A stretch of DNA of 64,000 nucleotides from the NCBI RefSeq assembly GCF_019578655.1, contig NC_063256.1:7502001-7566000 (forward strand), given 5' to 3'. A model generated the notes under the pieces. The model saw nothing but the letters and a program-made list of their open reading frames with translations, made no database searches and was not told the origin of the DNA. This document shows positions 24,823-35,758 of the stretch, in pieces. A program made the position numbers and the translations under genes. Each line of letters begins with the position of its first letter. Within the stretch, counting starts at the first letter, position 1. The stretch comes from Ricinus communis. Lineage: Eukaryota; Streptophyta; Magnoliopsida; Malpighiales; Euphorbiaceae.

Positions 24823-27800
24823 GTCCAATTTGCTCTTTAGACCCTTTGGCCTACTCTGATGATATTGAGTCTTCTACAGTGTAGAGTTGGCTGATACTTA
24901 AGGTGAAGGTGACCAATGGCGCTTGTTTATCTATGAATTTATAGGCGTGAATTTTATGCTTTCTGGTGCATTGTGCAGCCTTTTCATCAAACCAGGAAAA
25001 CTAAAGCTTGAATTATCGTTATTTTCCGGGTCCGCCTGAATGAAAGAAAGAAGCTGATAACTTTGTCGATATTGTAGTTAAAGCTGGTGACAGTAACTCC
25101 CATGTGCAACAACAGTTAACATGGTGCAGCTCATGATAGAAGTATGCATATACCAAAACCGGACATACAATTTCTTCAAGTATTCACCGCTAATTTCAAA
25201 TATATATATGGCATATATACTGTGAACCAGCAACCATGTATGTCTTTAAAAAAAAAAAAAATTAAAAATCGGGAAAAAATTATACAAAATTTAAAATTTA
25301 GCTTGAGAGAATAATTCTGTGGATGCAATAATCTCTATTCCTGGAAGTTCTCCCCATACCTGGAGGATTTGATTGAAACAATCTCCTGGGACTATCCAAA
25401 TGTAATTACTACTTCAACATAGAAAATGTGACTCAGATGGATTTCTGAATGAAGGTTGCTCAGACAAAGTGATTTTAATTTTAATAATATTTTTTTTTGT
25501 CTTTAAAGACGGATCCCAAATATTAAAGGTTTAGGGATAAGAATTCTTGGAGTAAAGATACCGAAGATCAAGATTTAGCATCCGGTAAAGATGGGTTCAA
25601 GTGGCACGAAAAGAAGAGCAGAAAAAGTTGTATTCCAAAAGCAGGAAAATCAAGTTATAATGCATACTAAGTTGGGTTAATGGAAATCTTTTAAACCTAA
25701 ATAAGCTGAAAGAAGTGATAATTATACATGAGTAGACTTCCTAGGATTGGCCCATAACCCACTCAAACAAAAGCTTTCAGATCTCTAAAATCTAATAATA
25801 GATCAGCTAAGATGCCCACTACCTACATCATGATCATGAGGAATCTCAACGAAAGTTGTAATATGACATCCTTAAACAACAAGAACAACAACAGAAAAGA
25901 AAAAGTTTTAAGGACGTCTTGGGTCGAACCCACTTTCTATTTCAGTTTATTACTTATTAAATATTATGCCTAATTTGTGCCAACGTCATGGCCGGTTCAG
26001 TTTCTCATTCCATGCCCCAAAAATCAATTCCTTTATATATAAAAAGGTAATCTTTTCGTAACACTGTATTTAGTTGAAATGAATATCAGTATATTTAGAA
26101 TTTTACATGATTAAATTTATCAACTAAACAAAATTCTAAATAAATATATAAAATTTTTAATTAATAAATTTGTATATTTCATAAAATAAAACTTTTTATT
26201 ATAATTTATTTCCGTTTAAAATAAATATTATAGTTAATGTTTAACACACCAAATATAAAAATTTACTCGTAAATGAATTCTATTTAAAATTTATTTGTAA
26301 ATAAAATAAATATTTTTAATGAATTTAAATAAATATATTGAAGTTTAAAATGATCATAAATTAAATATTATAAATTTCCACTAAGATGTCTTAACTGTAT
26401 ATATATCTTACATAAAAGCAACTTTAAGTAAAAAAAATAAAATAAAAAAGGAATTTAAAGTAATTGCCTTTTTTCTAATATGCTTTTCTTCAACTGTAAT
26501 GACCCAACCTAAAACTTTGAAATTGTTTATAAGATAAGGACCACAAATCATGTTCTCTGAACAGTGAATTCACGCAGGAAAGTACAGTTTAGATGCACAA
26601 GTTTTCAGTAGCTAAGCAATGGATTGGAATATATATATATATATATAATAAACAATTAACTCTAGAATTGGTAATGGGATATATTCCTTATGAAATATCA
26701 AAATCTACTTGGAAATTTTTCAGAATATTATGAGTCCACATATTCTTTTGGTTCTTTCATTACCGTCCAATTTCTTTTCCCCTCTTTTATTTATATCCTT
26801 ATTCCCTTATTAAATATGTAAATTGAAATTCATCACCTCCTCCTTCATCTCATCTTAAAATAATTGGCAGGACCTCAGTTTTAATTAATTGAGCATATTA
26901 CAATAAAACAGAGTTCAATTGCACAACTTTCTAGACTTTTAACCTTTGCGGTAACATTTCTTTCTAAGGATTTTGTTGTCGTTTACTGCACGTGTAGTGT
27001 AATTCATAGGTCTTCAATTATTAAATTATACACACCGATGGTTGTCATGAAACTATTAGGGTTTTACCCATATGCTAATTAGCCTAATTCTATATCACAT
27101 AATTTAAATTTGTTGTTCATAGACTTAAAAAAGAACAACTTTAATGTTGTAGATTAATAGAAAAAAAGAACAATCGAATCGGGTTTTATAATTATAAATA
27201 ATACCGAATAACATCTATCACATTTAATTTTTTTTATTGACAGAATCATTTGAACTGTAAGATAATAATATATTTTAATTTGAAACATATAAGCATCTAT
27301 TTACAACTGGATACCTTAGCAATTCAATTAATCAATAATAAATTACACCATATCATACTAGCATTTTACTTTATTATTTTGAACTAAATTTAAATCCATT
27401 CATTTTCATATTATATATATATATATATATATAAATTATGTGTGGAGTGTGGGGATGGTTTGATAAGTATATAATGACCTGTGAATGAACTTGCACCAAA
27501 TAAACCACAAGTTTGCCTCACCCACTGATCTTGGGTCGATATATACCAGTAATTGCCACGTATCGTTGTTAAGAACTGTAATATATTCCCCAAGCTTTTG
27601 AAACATGGGGTTCCCTTGGACATAATGAATCATCGTGACCTCACAAAATTATAATTAAGATATACAGATTAAGTAAGATGATTTGCTAGTCGTGTGGAAT
27701 GACATAATCAAATGTTGGAAGCTCTCTCTATATATGTATATATGTGGGTAACCCAACACTAGCTAGGGTTTACTAATTTATTATTAATTCATCCTTTTTA

Positions 27801-28510
27801 GGTCTTAATTTTGGTTGTATGTGCACATTAAGAAACAAACGTGCACAAATAGTAACCACAAATTCATACAAAAGTATTAAGTAAACATTCTTATTTCAAA
27901 CTTATTGAGAGCATTATACACTAAAACACTAGATTTTGGGGGAGAAGGGGGGGACCATTTTTTTAATAATTTGATATGTTTTTGTCCTTGGCATTTTTGG
28001 GTTTTTTTTTTTTTTTTTTTAATTATAAAAGTAAAAGCATTTTTAGGGTTTTTAGATGTTGCCATTGCACATTGAAATTAATTTAAACTAAAAGGATGGA
28101 CCTAACTCATACCAACTTTAGAAACTTGCCCGCCATTTTGTCCCCTGTCACAGTTGACCAGGTCTATGTCGCGACAGCCACATCATGCGACAGTCTCCCG
28201 AATCATGATTGAGATACATATACATTTAAATTTGTTTAGTTTAAGAAAAACTCATTTTATTGCCTAAGATTACTCATTTTATGGTTTGCATAACTTGATA
28301 ACTTTCTAGATGCATTTCAGACAACTTTTAGAGAGAAGTTTTGTTTTGCAAAGTCCGTCCCTTGTGACAGAGAAGACATTAGCTCTATACAATTGGAGAT
28401 GGAAGCAATAAGGACGATTTGTGTGGATGATTTTAGTTGTCCTTAATAGAATTAGAAATGATTTTTAATAGTTTAAAAACTGGATTTTATCATATTTTAT
28501 TTATTTTATC
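24820..28510. other. Intergenic DNA upstream of the NF-YB gene
   Basis: Moderately AT-rich with no supported gene. The 26.04-26.35 kb part is almost pure A/T and may be a decayed transposon. A 19-base poly-T run lies at about 28002-28020. Confidence 0.45.
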
Positions 28511-28517
28511 TTTTTAT

Positions 28518-28722
28518 AGTATATTTGTCCCTAAACTTATTATGTTTTAATCCTTTATGTTTTGTTATATTTTAAATAGCTTTTAATAGGGTTTAATTGC
28601 ATGTTTGAGGCAAAAAAAGTCCTTAATACTTGAGAAAATAGAGGGCCATTTAAAACACAGTAAAACATAAAGGATTTAATATTAAGAATATGAAAAGATT
28701 AGGGATGATGCAATAAATATTT
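28518..28722. mobile_element. Small foldback element (MITE-like) near the NF-YB promoter
   Basis: About 205 bases whose arms are inverted copies: left TTTTAATCCTTTATGTTTTG against right, read on the minus strand, AAATCCTTTATGTTTTACTG, with TTGTCCCTAA / TCATCCCTAA near the outer ends. No target duplication resolved. It ends about 175 bases before the NF-YB start codon. Confidence 0.45.
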
Positions 28723-28803
28723 TTTTCATAATTTAATGTATTATTTTAGAGTAATATATTTATAATATTAATCAATTATTAGTATCTTTATTGATTGCCT
28801 CAT

Positions 28804-28815
28804 TATATATATAAA
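28804..28815 (+). promoter_or_regulatory. TATA box of the NF-YB gene
   Basis: TATATATATAAA about 90 bases upstream of the ATG, implying a leader of some 50-60 bases. Confidence 0.6.
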
Positions 28816-28898
28816 TTTGTTACATATTAAGGTATTAGTTATAATAGAACGATCTGTCTGCGTTTTAACGGGATATCGATCTTCTCTTTAATTGAGAT

Positions 28899-29429
28899 AT
28901 GATTGATAATATAGGCAATAATTCAGGAGGATATGAGAAGTACAACTTTGCAGGAGCTACTAGTGCTTCAAATGAGGAAGGTATTGTTAAGGAGCAAGAT
29001 AGATTGCTTCCCATAGCTAATGTGGGGAGGATCATGAAGCAAATTCTTCCTCCAAATGCAAAAATCTCGAAAGAAGCTAAAGAAACAATGCAAGAATGTG
29101 TATCTGAATTCATAAGCTTTGTGACAGGTGAAGCATCAGATAAATGTCATAAAGAGAAGCGAAAGACTGTTAATGGAGATGACATTTGTTGGGCTCTTGC
29201 TACTCTAGGGTTTGACGACTATGCTGAGCCATTGAAAAGGTATTTATATAGATATAGAGAGCAAGAAGGAGAGAGAGCTGGCCATAAGTCAAGCAACAGT
29301 GAAGAAAAGCAAGATTCAATGGTGGATTATAATGGCGAGCAGTCAAGGAAATTTACTGCTCCTATTCAATTGAAGTTTCCAGAAGTGTTTGACAGAAGTG
29401 AAAACAGTTCTGTCTGCAGGCGATTTTGA
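28899..29429 (+). CDS. NF-YB5: NF-YB subunit, NF-YB5-like (176 aa)
   Basis: B subunit of the CCAAT-binding heterotrimer NF-Y, which pairs with NF-YC in the nucleus through an H2B-like histone fold and then binds NF-YA. Intronless, as is usual for this subgroup. The conserved core spans about residues 33-122 and begins [20 protein letters not shown]; it continues [20 protein letters not shown] and [20 protein letters not shown]. The short acidic N-terminus and the core match the Arabidopsis NF-YB5/NF-YB4 type. The LEC1-type Asp in the first loop is absent: the position reads ISKEAKE instead of ISDDAKE. The C-terminal tail (about 55 residues) is hydrophilic and unrecognised. The start is the first ATG after the TATA box. 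Confidence 0.9.
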   Translation: MIDNIGNNSGGYEKYNFAGATSASNEEGIVKEQDRLLPIANVGRIMKQILPPNAKISKEAKETMQECVSEFISFVTGEASDKCHKEKRKTVNGDDICWALATLGFDDYAEPLKRYLYRYREQEGERAGHKSSNSEEKQDSMVDYNGEQSRKFTAPIQLKFPEVFDRSENSSVCRRF

Positions 29430-30848
29430 AGGTATTCCATGATCATCAAGTATATATGGTAACATGTTCTCTAGCCTCTTCATCAAGTTTCTATATTGAT
29501 CTTTTAGTGTGACTTATGATGAAGTTTTTTGGATGTGGGCTTAAAATATCTGCTGGGTTGTTCTTTTTTCTTTCTTTCTGATAATCATATCTGGTTTGTT
29601 CTTAATTGACTGCTAGCAGATTAGTTGTGTAATAGGCAGTTAAATCCATGAAATGCATTATAAATGTTCATTGCTTGATTGTTCTGTTTCATCTAAAGCT
29701 GGCCTTTTAACTGATTATAACTTCTTCCTATTTTCTCAATCATTTTGATTTTCTTTTAAGTGACCTGAAAGCATAATTTTCTCCATTCTTTTTCTTAAAA
29801 AAATAAAAATTGGGTTGATTAACTTACTGTCTTAGAAAAATAGGATGGATTTCTGTCTAATTTGCTTTTGTTTATAATTAAGTTCTTTTGTGTTGAAGTT
29901 TAGTATGGTAAAGATTGTATTAAAATTTTTATTATTTGGCTAATACTTATAACATCTCTTCATATTCAATTGATAATTTTTAATTAATACATAATTTTTT
30001 TATTAGATTTGTTGAATGCTCAAATCTATTGTCTAATTAATTTTAATTATCTAAACAAGGGTAGGATCCCACGGTTGCAAATCTATCTAACAATAATATC
30101 TTTAAAAACTTCTAAATAAACATAAAATATATTAAATACTTTATAAGTGTAGTAGTAAAAATTATTATTGGGATATCTATTATTTTTGCTACCCTAATTC
30201 AAGTAATAAGCATATACTTGAGCACCGATATATGAAATACAATATTTTTGATCTAGCATTCCACAATACTTATGAAGAATAGCTAGATGATACTGCATAA
30301 TGTTTTTGAGTTCAGTCTTTATAATTCGGATTGTCATCTTCACAAATACTTGTTGTTTCTGTTTCTGTGGAGTCTGTCAAACATGCCAATAATGATTAAT
30401 CCTCAGTTCTATGAGTACTTGAGAGTTAAATTACAGGTCTGTCCACATTGTGAGGTCAGGATTTTCTTTGAAAGCTCTAAAGGTGATCCGGCGGCCACAT
30501 GGAGTTAATTTCAGTGGATAGCTCTACTTGTCGTTCAAAACAGCATTCAGAGATCTCGATCTTGTTTGCCATTATTTTAAAGCTTGTGTAGATGGGTTTT
30601 GGATTATTTTTTTCAGTTCCCAGAAGTCAGGATCATTCAATATGAGGTTAACAATTTTCATATGCAGTGGGTTCTTTAACAAATACATCGACAAGAGCTT
30701 GGCCTTGTCTAGGGTTATCTCGTTTTTAGTTATTCCTTGGATTATTGATTGTCTGTGTTATATATAGCAGAAGAGAATTTAGATCTATACAGTCTTTTTC
30801 TTTTAAAAATTTCTGAAATAGAAAAAGAAAACGAAAATCACTCATATT

Positions 30849-30891
<43 letters not shown>

Positions 30892-31489
30892 TTCTTTTAT
30901 AGTAGTTCTCAGACCTTTTTTTTTATTTTTTTGTCTGGATAACAGAAGAAGAAAACTTAATTTTAATCCTTGATGAATTTGACCAATATTTTATAATATT
31001 GGATAGTAAATATATGTATGTAAGCATTTCTTTTTTTTATTCTTTACAAGGTGAAACATTAAATCTGTATTTTTAAATTTCTTGAACATTAAATTTCTTC
31101 ATTACCATTCCCCATTATTTTAGTTGTAGCAACTATATATCTTTACTTTGAAATGCTTTCAGGTTGATCTGACCTTCATAATTTCTTAATGTTCTAACAA
31201 AAAGTTCACAAGTCACACACCCACTTTGAGCTTGCGCTTTTTAAGAAATATAAAAACTTTTTTTTTAATATTTAATCTCAAGTTTCTCTTTCAAAAAATG
31301 CTTAATCTGTCAATATCCTCTTCCCTGTATTTGTTATTTTGCCTGCAATCACCACTTTCTCGCCAATATTCAAGTGAACAACGCCAGCGCACCCTTACCG
31401 ACAATTGCCCGACTGCTTCAATTTTTTTATCAATATTCTCTCAAAGATCTCTTGCTCGAACATCCGTGAATCTATATCGGGCTAGCCAC
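29430..31489. other. Intergenic DNA between NF-YB and the transporter pseudogene
   Basis: Contains the NF-YB 3'UTR and then AT-rich sequence with a (TA)n tract (30850-30892). A few open frames of 70-80 codons (30287-30767) show no family features. Confidence 0.45.
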
Positions 31490-32720
31490 ATTGAGCTCCT
31501 TCGGTAACTTCCCTGTCAGGAGAAACCTTGTTATCAAGCTCATAACAGACATTATTCCAAACATGCATTCTAGTCGTCAGAGCTGCAGCACATGCTAGTG
31601 GTAGTTCTCCTCCTTGATCGAATTTGTAGAGGACTGAACCCAAGTAGATGAGCTCCACAACGCACCAATGGTTAGCACATAGGCAATTAAGTAAAGAATG
31701 TTGTTTTTTCATAACATAAGCATGATTAATACAGAAATATGCTGATGTGGGTGTGATAACAGACACCATTGTGATCCTGTATGCAGTCATCAATTAGTTT
31801 CACGCCATTATAATTTAACTTGGAAGAAGCTTGAATTAGCCAGATGCGCTTGTCAAATATTAATTTGTTGTAGACTTGCCCTTAAAAGTCAATTGATTTC
31901 AGAGATGTAGACTTGCTTGCCCTTCATATTTAGCTGATGCATGCACGATTTTCAATCAGAGGTAAGCATCCAAGAGAAAAGGGACTGCTGGATTGACTTG
32001 CAACGAGTCACGCCACCATAAACATCGCGGCGAGTACATGCAGTGGTTCTGCAACAAGTAGATGGCTTGATTGAAATGCAGAAAATGAATGAAATTCGTA
32101 ACAAATACAAAGTAAAATTTAGTATATAAGCACTTGGTATAGATTTAAAGCTGTCCCAGAGACAAGATCATTGTGCTTTTTAGGAAAAGCTGCTTGTCCA
32201 GTGTATGTGGCAGATAAAGAGCTGGAAAGGTTACAGCGCACATGCTTTATTCGTATGGATGGAACGTGAAGTGTCCAATTTCTGCAAATAGCGTTTCAGT
32301 TCCTGCAGTAAATAATTGTCAAAACTTTCAGGTTCTTGAACTGCAAAAGCCAGAAACAAAAGACCACAAGGTGGAATGGTAGGTGGATTTGCTCTCTCCA
32401 CTTCATCATCGGCCAAAATTTGACTGCTGTGGCTGGTATTCTAGGTAATTTCTAATGCATAGGTGATATTCAGTGTCTTACAGACTCTATCAGAGATGAA
32501 TTAGTTGAGATGTATGTAAACTGAACTGACAGCTTAACTTAATAATAATCTTTGTTGTTGTTGAATGCTAACCTGTTATGGTAGGAACAATGCCACCAAG
32601 GGAAACCCAATAATCCACTACCTACTTGGCATCTATAGCTTTGATAGCAGTTGGGATCATTGAAGAAATTAAGAAGGCCGACACCACCAATAATTGCGAG
32701 CCAAACATAAACTATATATT
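31490..32720 (-). pseudogene. HAK/KUP/KT potassium transporter, degenerate
   Basis: Fragments of the plant K+ transporter family appear in the right order on the minus strand. Around 32720-32580: WLAIIGGVGLLNFFN, then after a frameshift PTAIKAIDAK, a stop, and VVDYWVSLGGIVPTITG. Around 32205-32130: YTGQAAFPKKHNDLVSGTA. Around 32030-31980: SIQQSLF, then KYEGQ. At 31780-31490: ITMVSVITPTSAY and VELIYLGSVLYKFDQGGELP, ending with YELDNKVSPDREV. These correspond to conserved segments of HAK/KUP proteins (from memory). Stops and frameshifts separate them, and the N-terminal and C-terminal thirds are missing. It cannot encode a working transporter. Confidence 0.8.
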
Positions 32721-33035
32721 GGAGTAAAGTAAATGGAGGAAAGGAGTAAGGAGGGGAAATAAATATTTTGTTTTATTTTGTTTGAAAAGAATGGATGATA
32801 AATAAAGATTTTAAAAGATAATATCAATTTACAATTCAGTTGTTGAATTATAGAGCAGAAGTAAATCAAAAGCGAAAGTATTAATTATTTCGCAAGTAAA
32901 GCAAAAATAGAGATCTAAATATATAAATTTAGCGATGACGAGAATCAAGAATCTCGTATAAGATGTTTCACTTACTTTTTGGTTTATTTGAAAATATTTG
33001 CTATAGGAGGTTCTATTTGGAGATTTTTATTTAAA
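32721..33035. other. AT-rich DNA upstream of the transporter pseudogene
   Basis: No coding remnant of the missing transporter N-terminus was recognised here. Confidence 0.4.
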
Positions 33036-33170
33036 TTTGGTGTATATATTACAATTAATAAGAAAATGATACATATTTATGATATTTCGATATTGAATGA
33101 TTGACACATATTTCATTATTTAATATTAATAAATATAATTTGATTTATAAGCGGGGACATATACCAAATC
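33036..33170. mobile_element. Short TIR element (MITE), family member 2
   Basis: Ends TTTGGTGTATAT and, inverted, ATATACCAAAT. Same family and orientation as 14540-14679. Confidence 0.45.
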
Positions 33171-33208
33171 TAGACAAGAATCTTTTCGAGTCATTATATA
33201 ATCATACA

Positions 33209-33345
33209 GATTTAATGTATATCCTATAAATCCATTATACTGGTAATAATTAATATATATTTATTAATTTCAAATAATAAAATATATATCAATAATCAAA
33301 TATTAAAATATAATACACTTATATATTCATGACACTTTTTTATAC
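33209..33345. mobile_element. Short TIR element (MITE), family member 3 (inverted)
   Basis: Begins TTTAATGTATATCCT and shares the AATTAATATATATTTATTAA core with the reverse complement of 14540-14679. The far end is degraded. Confidence 0.4.
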
Positions 33346-33449
33346 GTCAATCACCACTTATTTAATATGATATAGTCTGATTTATTTTTATATTTTTTTT
33401 TAAAAAAAAAAACTTTTTTTAGCCAAATACTAAAATATTATTGTAAATC

Positions 33450-33860
33450 TTATGATGCATGATATTCGAAGTTAAAGGGAAGTTTAATATTTGTATTTTT
33501 TTTTCCTTTTTTTTTCTTAACCAAAGATAAGTTATATAGCCAAAACTACAAATGTACAAAATGAATTGACCTAAGAGATTGTCCAGTACGACATGATCAT
33601 CTGCAATTCTAGACGAATGAAATAGGGCATCTTCAGCAATAAAATGTGCCACCCACTTACAGTTCCCATTGGTATATAAAAAAGAGCAACTCACAAAATG
33701 TTTCCTTAATTTGCTAATTAATGTCCCGAGCAATAATGTCATATTCCTTGCACGAGCTGCTATTGGTTTGTAAGGCTTGAAGGAAGGAAACTCCCACAGA
33801 GAAGCATCAACACTTTAGATTAAGGTTTCCAGCACATGGCTTTGGTGACTTAAGGATAAA
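33450..33860 (-). mobile_element. LINE remnant, RNase H domain
   Basis: On the minus strand the pieces PCAGNLNLK, then VDASLWEF after a shift, and VSCSFLYTNGNCKWVAHFIA match the plant non-LTR RNase H (RVT_3) pattern, in which a N-V-D-A-S start precedes an N-x-V-A-H-x-(I/L)-A motif. Frames are broken. The 35232-35470 fragment is probably the upstream part of the same element. Confidence 0.5.
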
Positions 33861-35231
33861 ACTTATTTAAGTAGTGAATTCTTCTAATAAATTAAATATT
33901 TCATGAAACGAACAACAACTAATTCCAATTAAGAGTTCAGTTGACATTCTACCAAATTAGGTTTAAATCTTTTTCAAGTGATTAAACCCCTAATTCCTAA
34001 GAAAAGAGAAAGTAATCTCTTTTCAAACCCACTCATTTAAGTCATGCAATAAGATTAAAGAACAATAAAACCAAATGACCTTATAGATCTATTTCTAGTA
34101 TTCCAATAGCAATTAAAAGGATACAACAACTCATAAAAGAAATTAATTGCATTAATTTTGAATCGATCTATATAAAATAAATTAGGGTTTATCAAAACCC
34201 AAATAGTAAGAAAATTAGTTCCTAAACATTATGATAAAAAACAAAAATTAGGAAAAAAAGATATCAAAATATTGATGGAAGAGCAGAGATGAAAATCTTC
34301 AATATTGAATCTTCAATCTTGGAAAATACTAGAGGAATTGATGTTCTTTCTTGAGAAATGACAAATCAAAACTCTAAAAATAAAAAGAAAATAAAGTTTC
34401 TAAGTGTCTTTCTCTCTAGAAATGAATAAACTATCGAACTCTCTCAAAAAATTCCTAAAAGTTTCTTTAAATAGTAAATTTTTATGATTGACACGGGACT
34501 ACATGGCCGTGTGACGTCCTTAGCTTTTGGTAGTTTGAATATGTGTCTCTTTCCATTCTTTACTTTGCAAGCTATTTTATGGCACTGTAAAAATCGAATT
34601 GAAGCTTATGTTCTTCATCAAAATTGTAGCTCTTGAAGAGTAGTTTGTTTTAGAATTTTAAATCACCTTAATAAAATCTCTGTAAATCTAAATAAGATCC
34701 AAACACTGAGACTGATCCAAACAGAAACGGACTGTATAACATCTGATTTTGATCCAAATTTTCTTATCCTTAGCAACCTAATATGGAGTTGAATCATATA
34801 TAAGAATTATAGCTTAGGAAGTCCTTTACAAAATTGATGAAGATCACTTTTCAATTTTGAATCTATAAGATCATGAAAAACTATATTATAACTAATGCAA
34901 TCAAATATGCATAATACTGAAATTCACCTGTTTCTTCCACACGAGAAGCATACGGCCGTGTGGACCCTTCGTGCAATCTGCCATTTTTTACAACTCACAC
35001 GAGAAGGCTATACGACCGTGTGTTTTCCCGTGCTAGACTGAACTTTAAATAAAAATGCCTTTTTTTGGACCGATTCTTATACTTTTCTATTTCATTGACT
35101 CTTGACATGGATTATCCTTAAAATGCTTAAAAGAACTAAAAGTCATATTTGAACAAATAAATCAAACATAATTGAAAGTAAAATTAATGTAAAATAAAAT
35201 TCAAAAATAAGTGCCATTAGCACTTATCAAC
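33861..35231 (-). mobile_element. LTR-like block (possible solo LTR) inside a LINE remnant
   Basis: Read on the minus strand it starts TGATAAGTGCTAATGGCACT at 35231, a TG-initiated terminus with a TAAGTGC...GCACTTA palindrome typical of several plant Ty3/Gypsy LTRs. It contains repeated ACACGG-CCGTGT palindromes (about 34480-34520, 34940-34970, 34995-35025), which are frequent in such LTRs. No coding sequence is present. The lower boundary and target duplication could not be fixed, so the solo-LTR reading is tentative. Confidence 0.35.
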
Positions 35232-35470
35232 CCATTTTTGACTTTTAAAAAAATTAGAGCATTCCTTACTTTCCAAATTCTCCATAGAATGATCGACTGC
35301 CATTTGAATGAGTTCCTTGTGCTGCTGCTCTCTTTTTTAAGGAGTTGAAAATATTCAACAATCAATAACAGCTGCTGATCTGAAAACATCTCAGGGCTCA
35401 GAGGTGGGATTATAGCTTTGGCTCTCAAAACTACAACCAACACAAGATGATTTACTCCTGTACATTCCAT
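35232..35470 (-). mobile_element. LINE remnant, end of the reverse-transcriptase region
   Basis: Encodes FKWQSIILWRIWKVRNALIF, the characteristic (I/L)LW-x-IW-K-x-RN-x-(L/I)IF motif following the zinc-binding region of plant non-LTR reverse transcriptases. Only a fragment. Confidence 0.55.
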
Positions 35471-35758
35471 TGCTTTTATTCTAAACTATTGACACCGTTA
35501 ACTTAGGATTATAAGAAGTTTTTTATTGAAATTGCGTGATTTAAGTCTGTAATACAGGATATTTAATAGTCCTCTTTTAACTTTACAACACCTGCACATT
35601 GCTGTGGGACAAAACTTGGTGCATGTACTGAAGAGGGAAAATTGTGTTACAAAATTGGCCATTCATTATCTCGCCACTGATCTCTTAGTTAGACAGATGA
35701 TCATCAGTAGAGGCCACATATACAAAAACTCCAGTCTCACAAATCCAACGAAGATTTG

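Noticed and set aside
25915..25945. Possible tRNA because of GGTTCGACCC on the minus strand
   Set aside because: No cloverleaf can be drawn and no A box is found upstream at the right spacing.
28899..29429. LEC1-type NF-YB (embryo identity factor)
   Set aside because: The LEC1-class Asp in the histone fold is not present (ISKEAKE) and the flanks match the NF-YB5/4 type.
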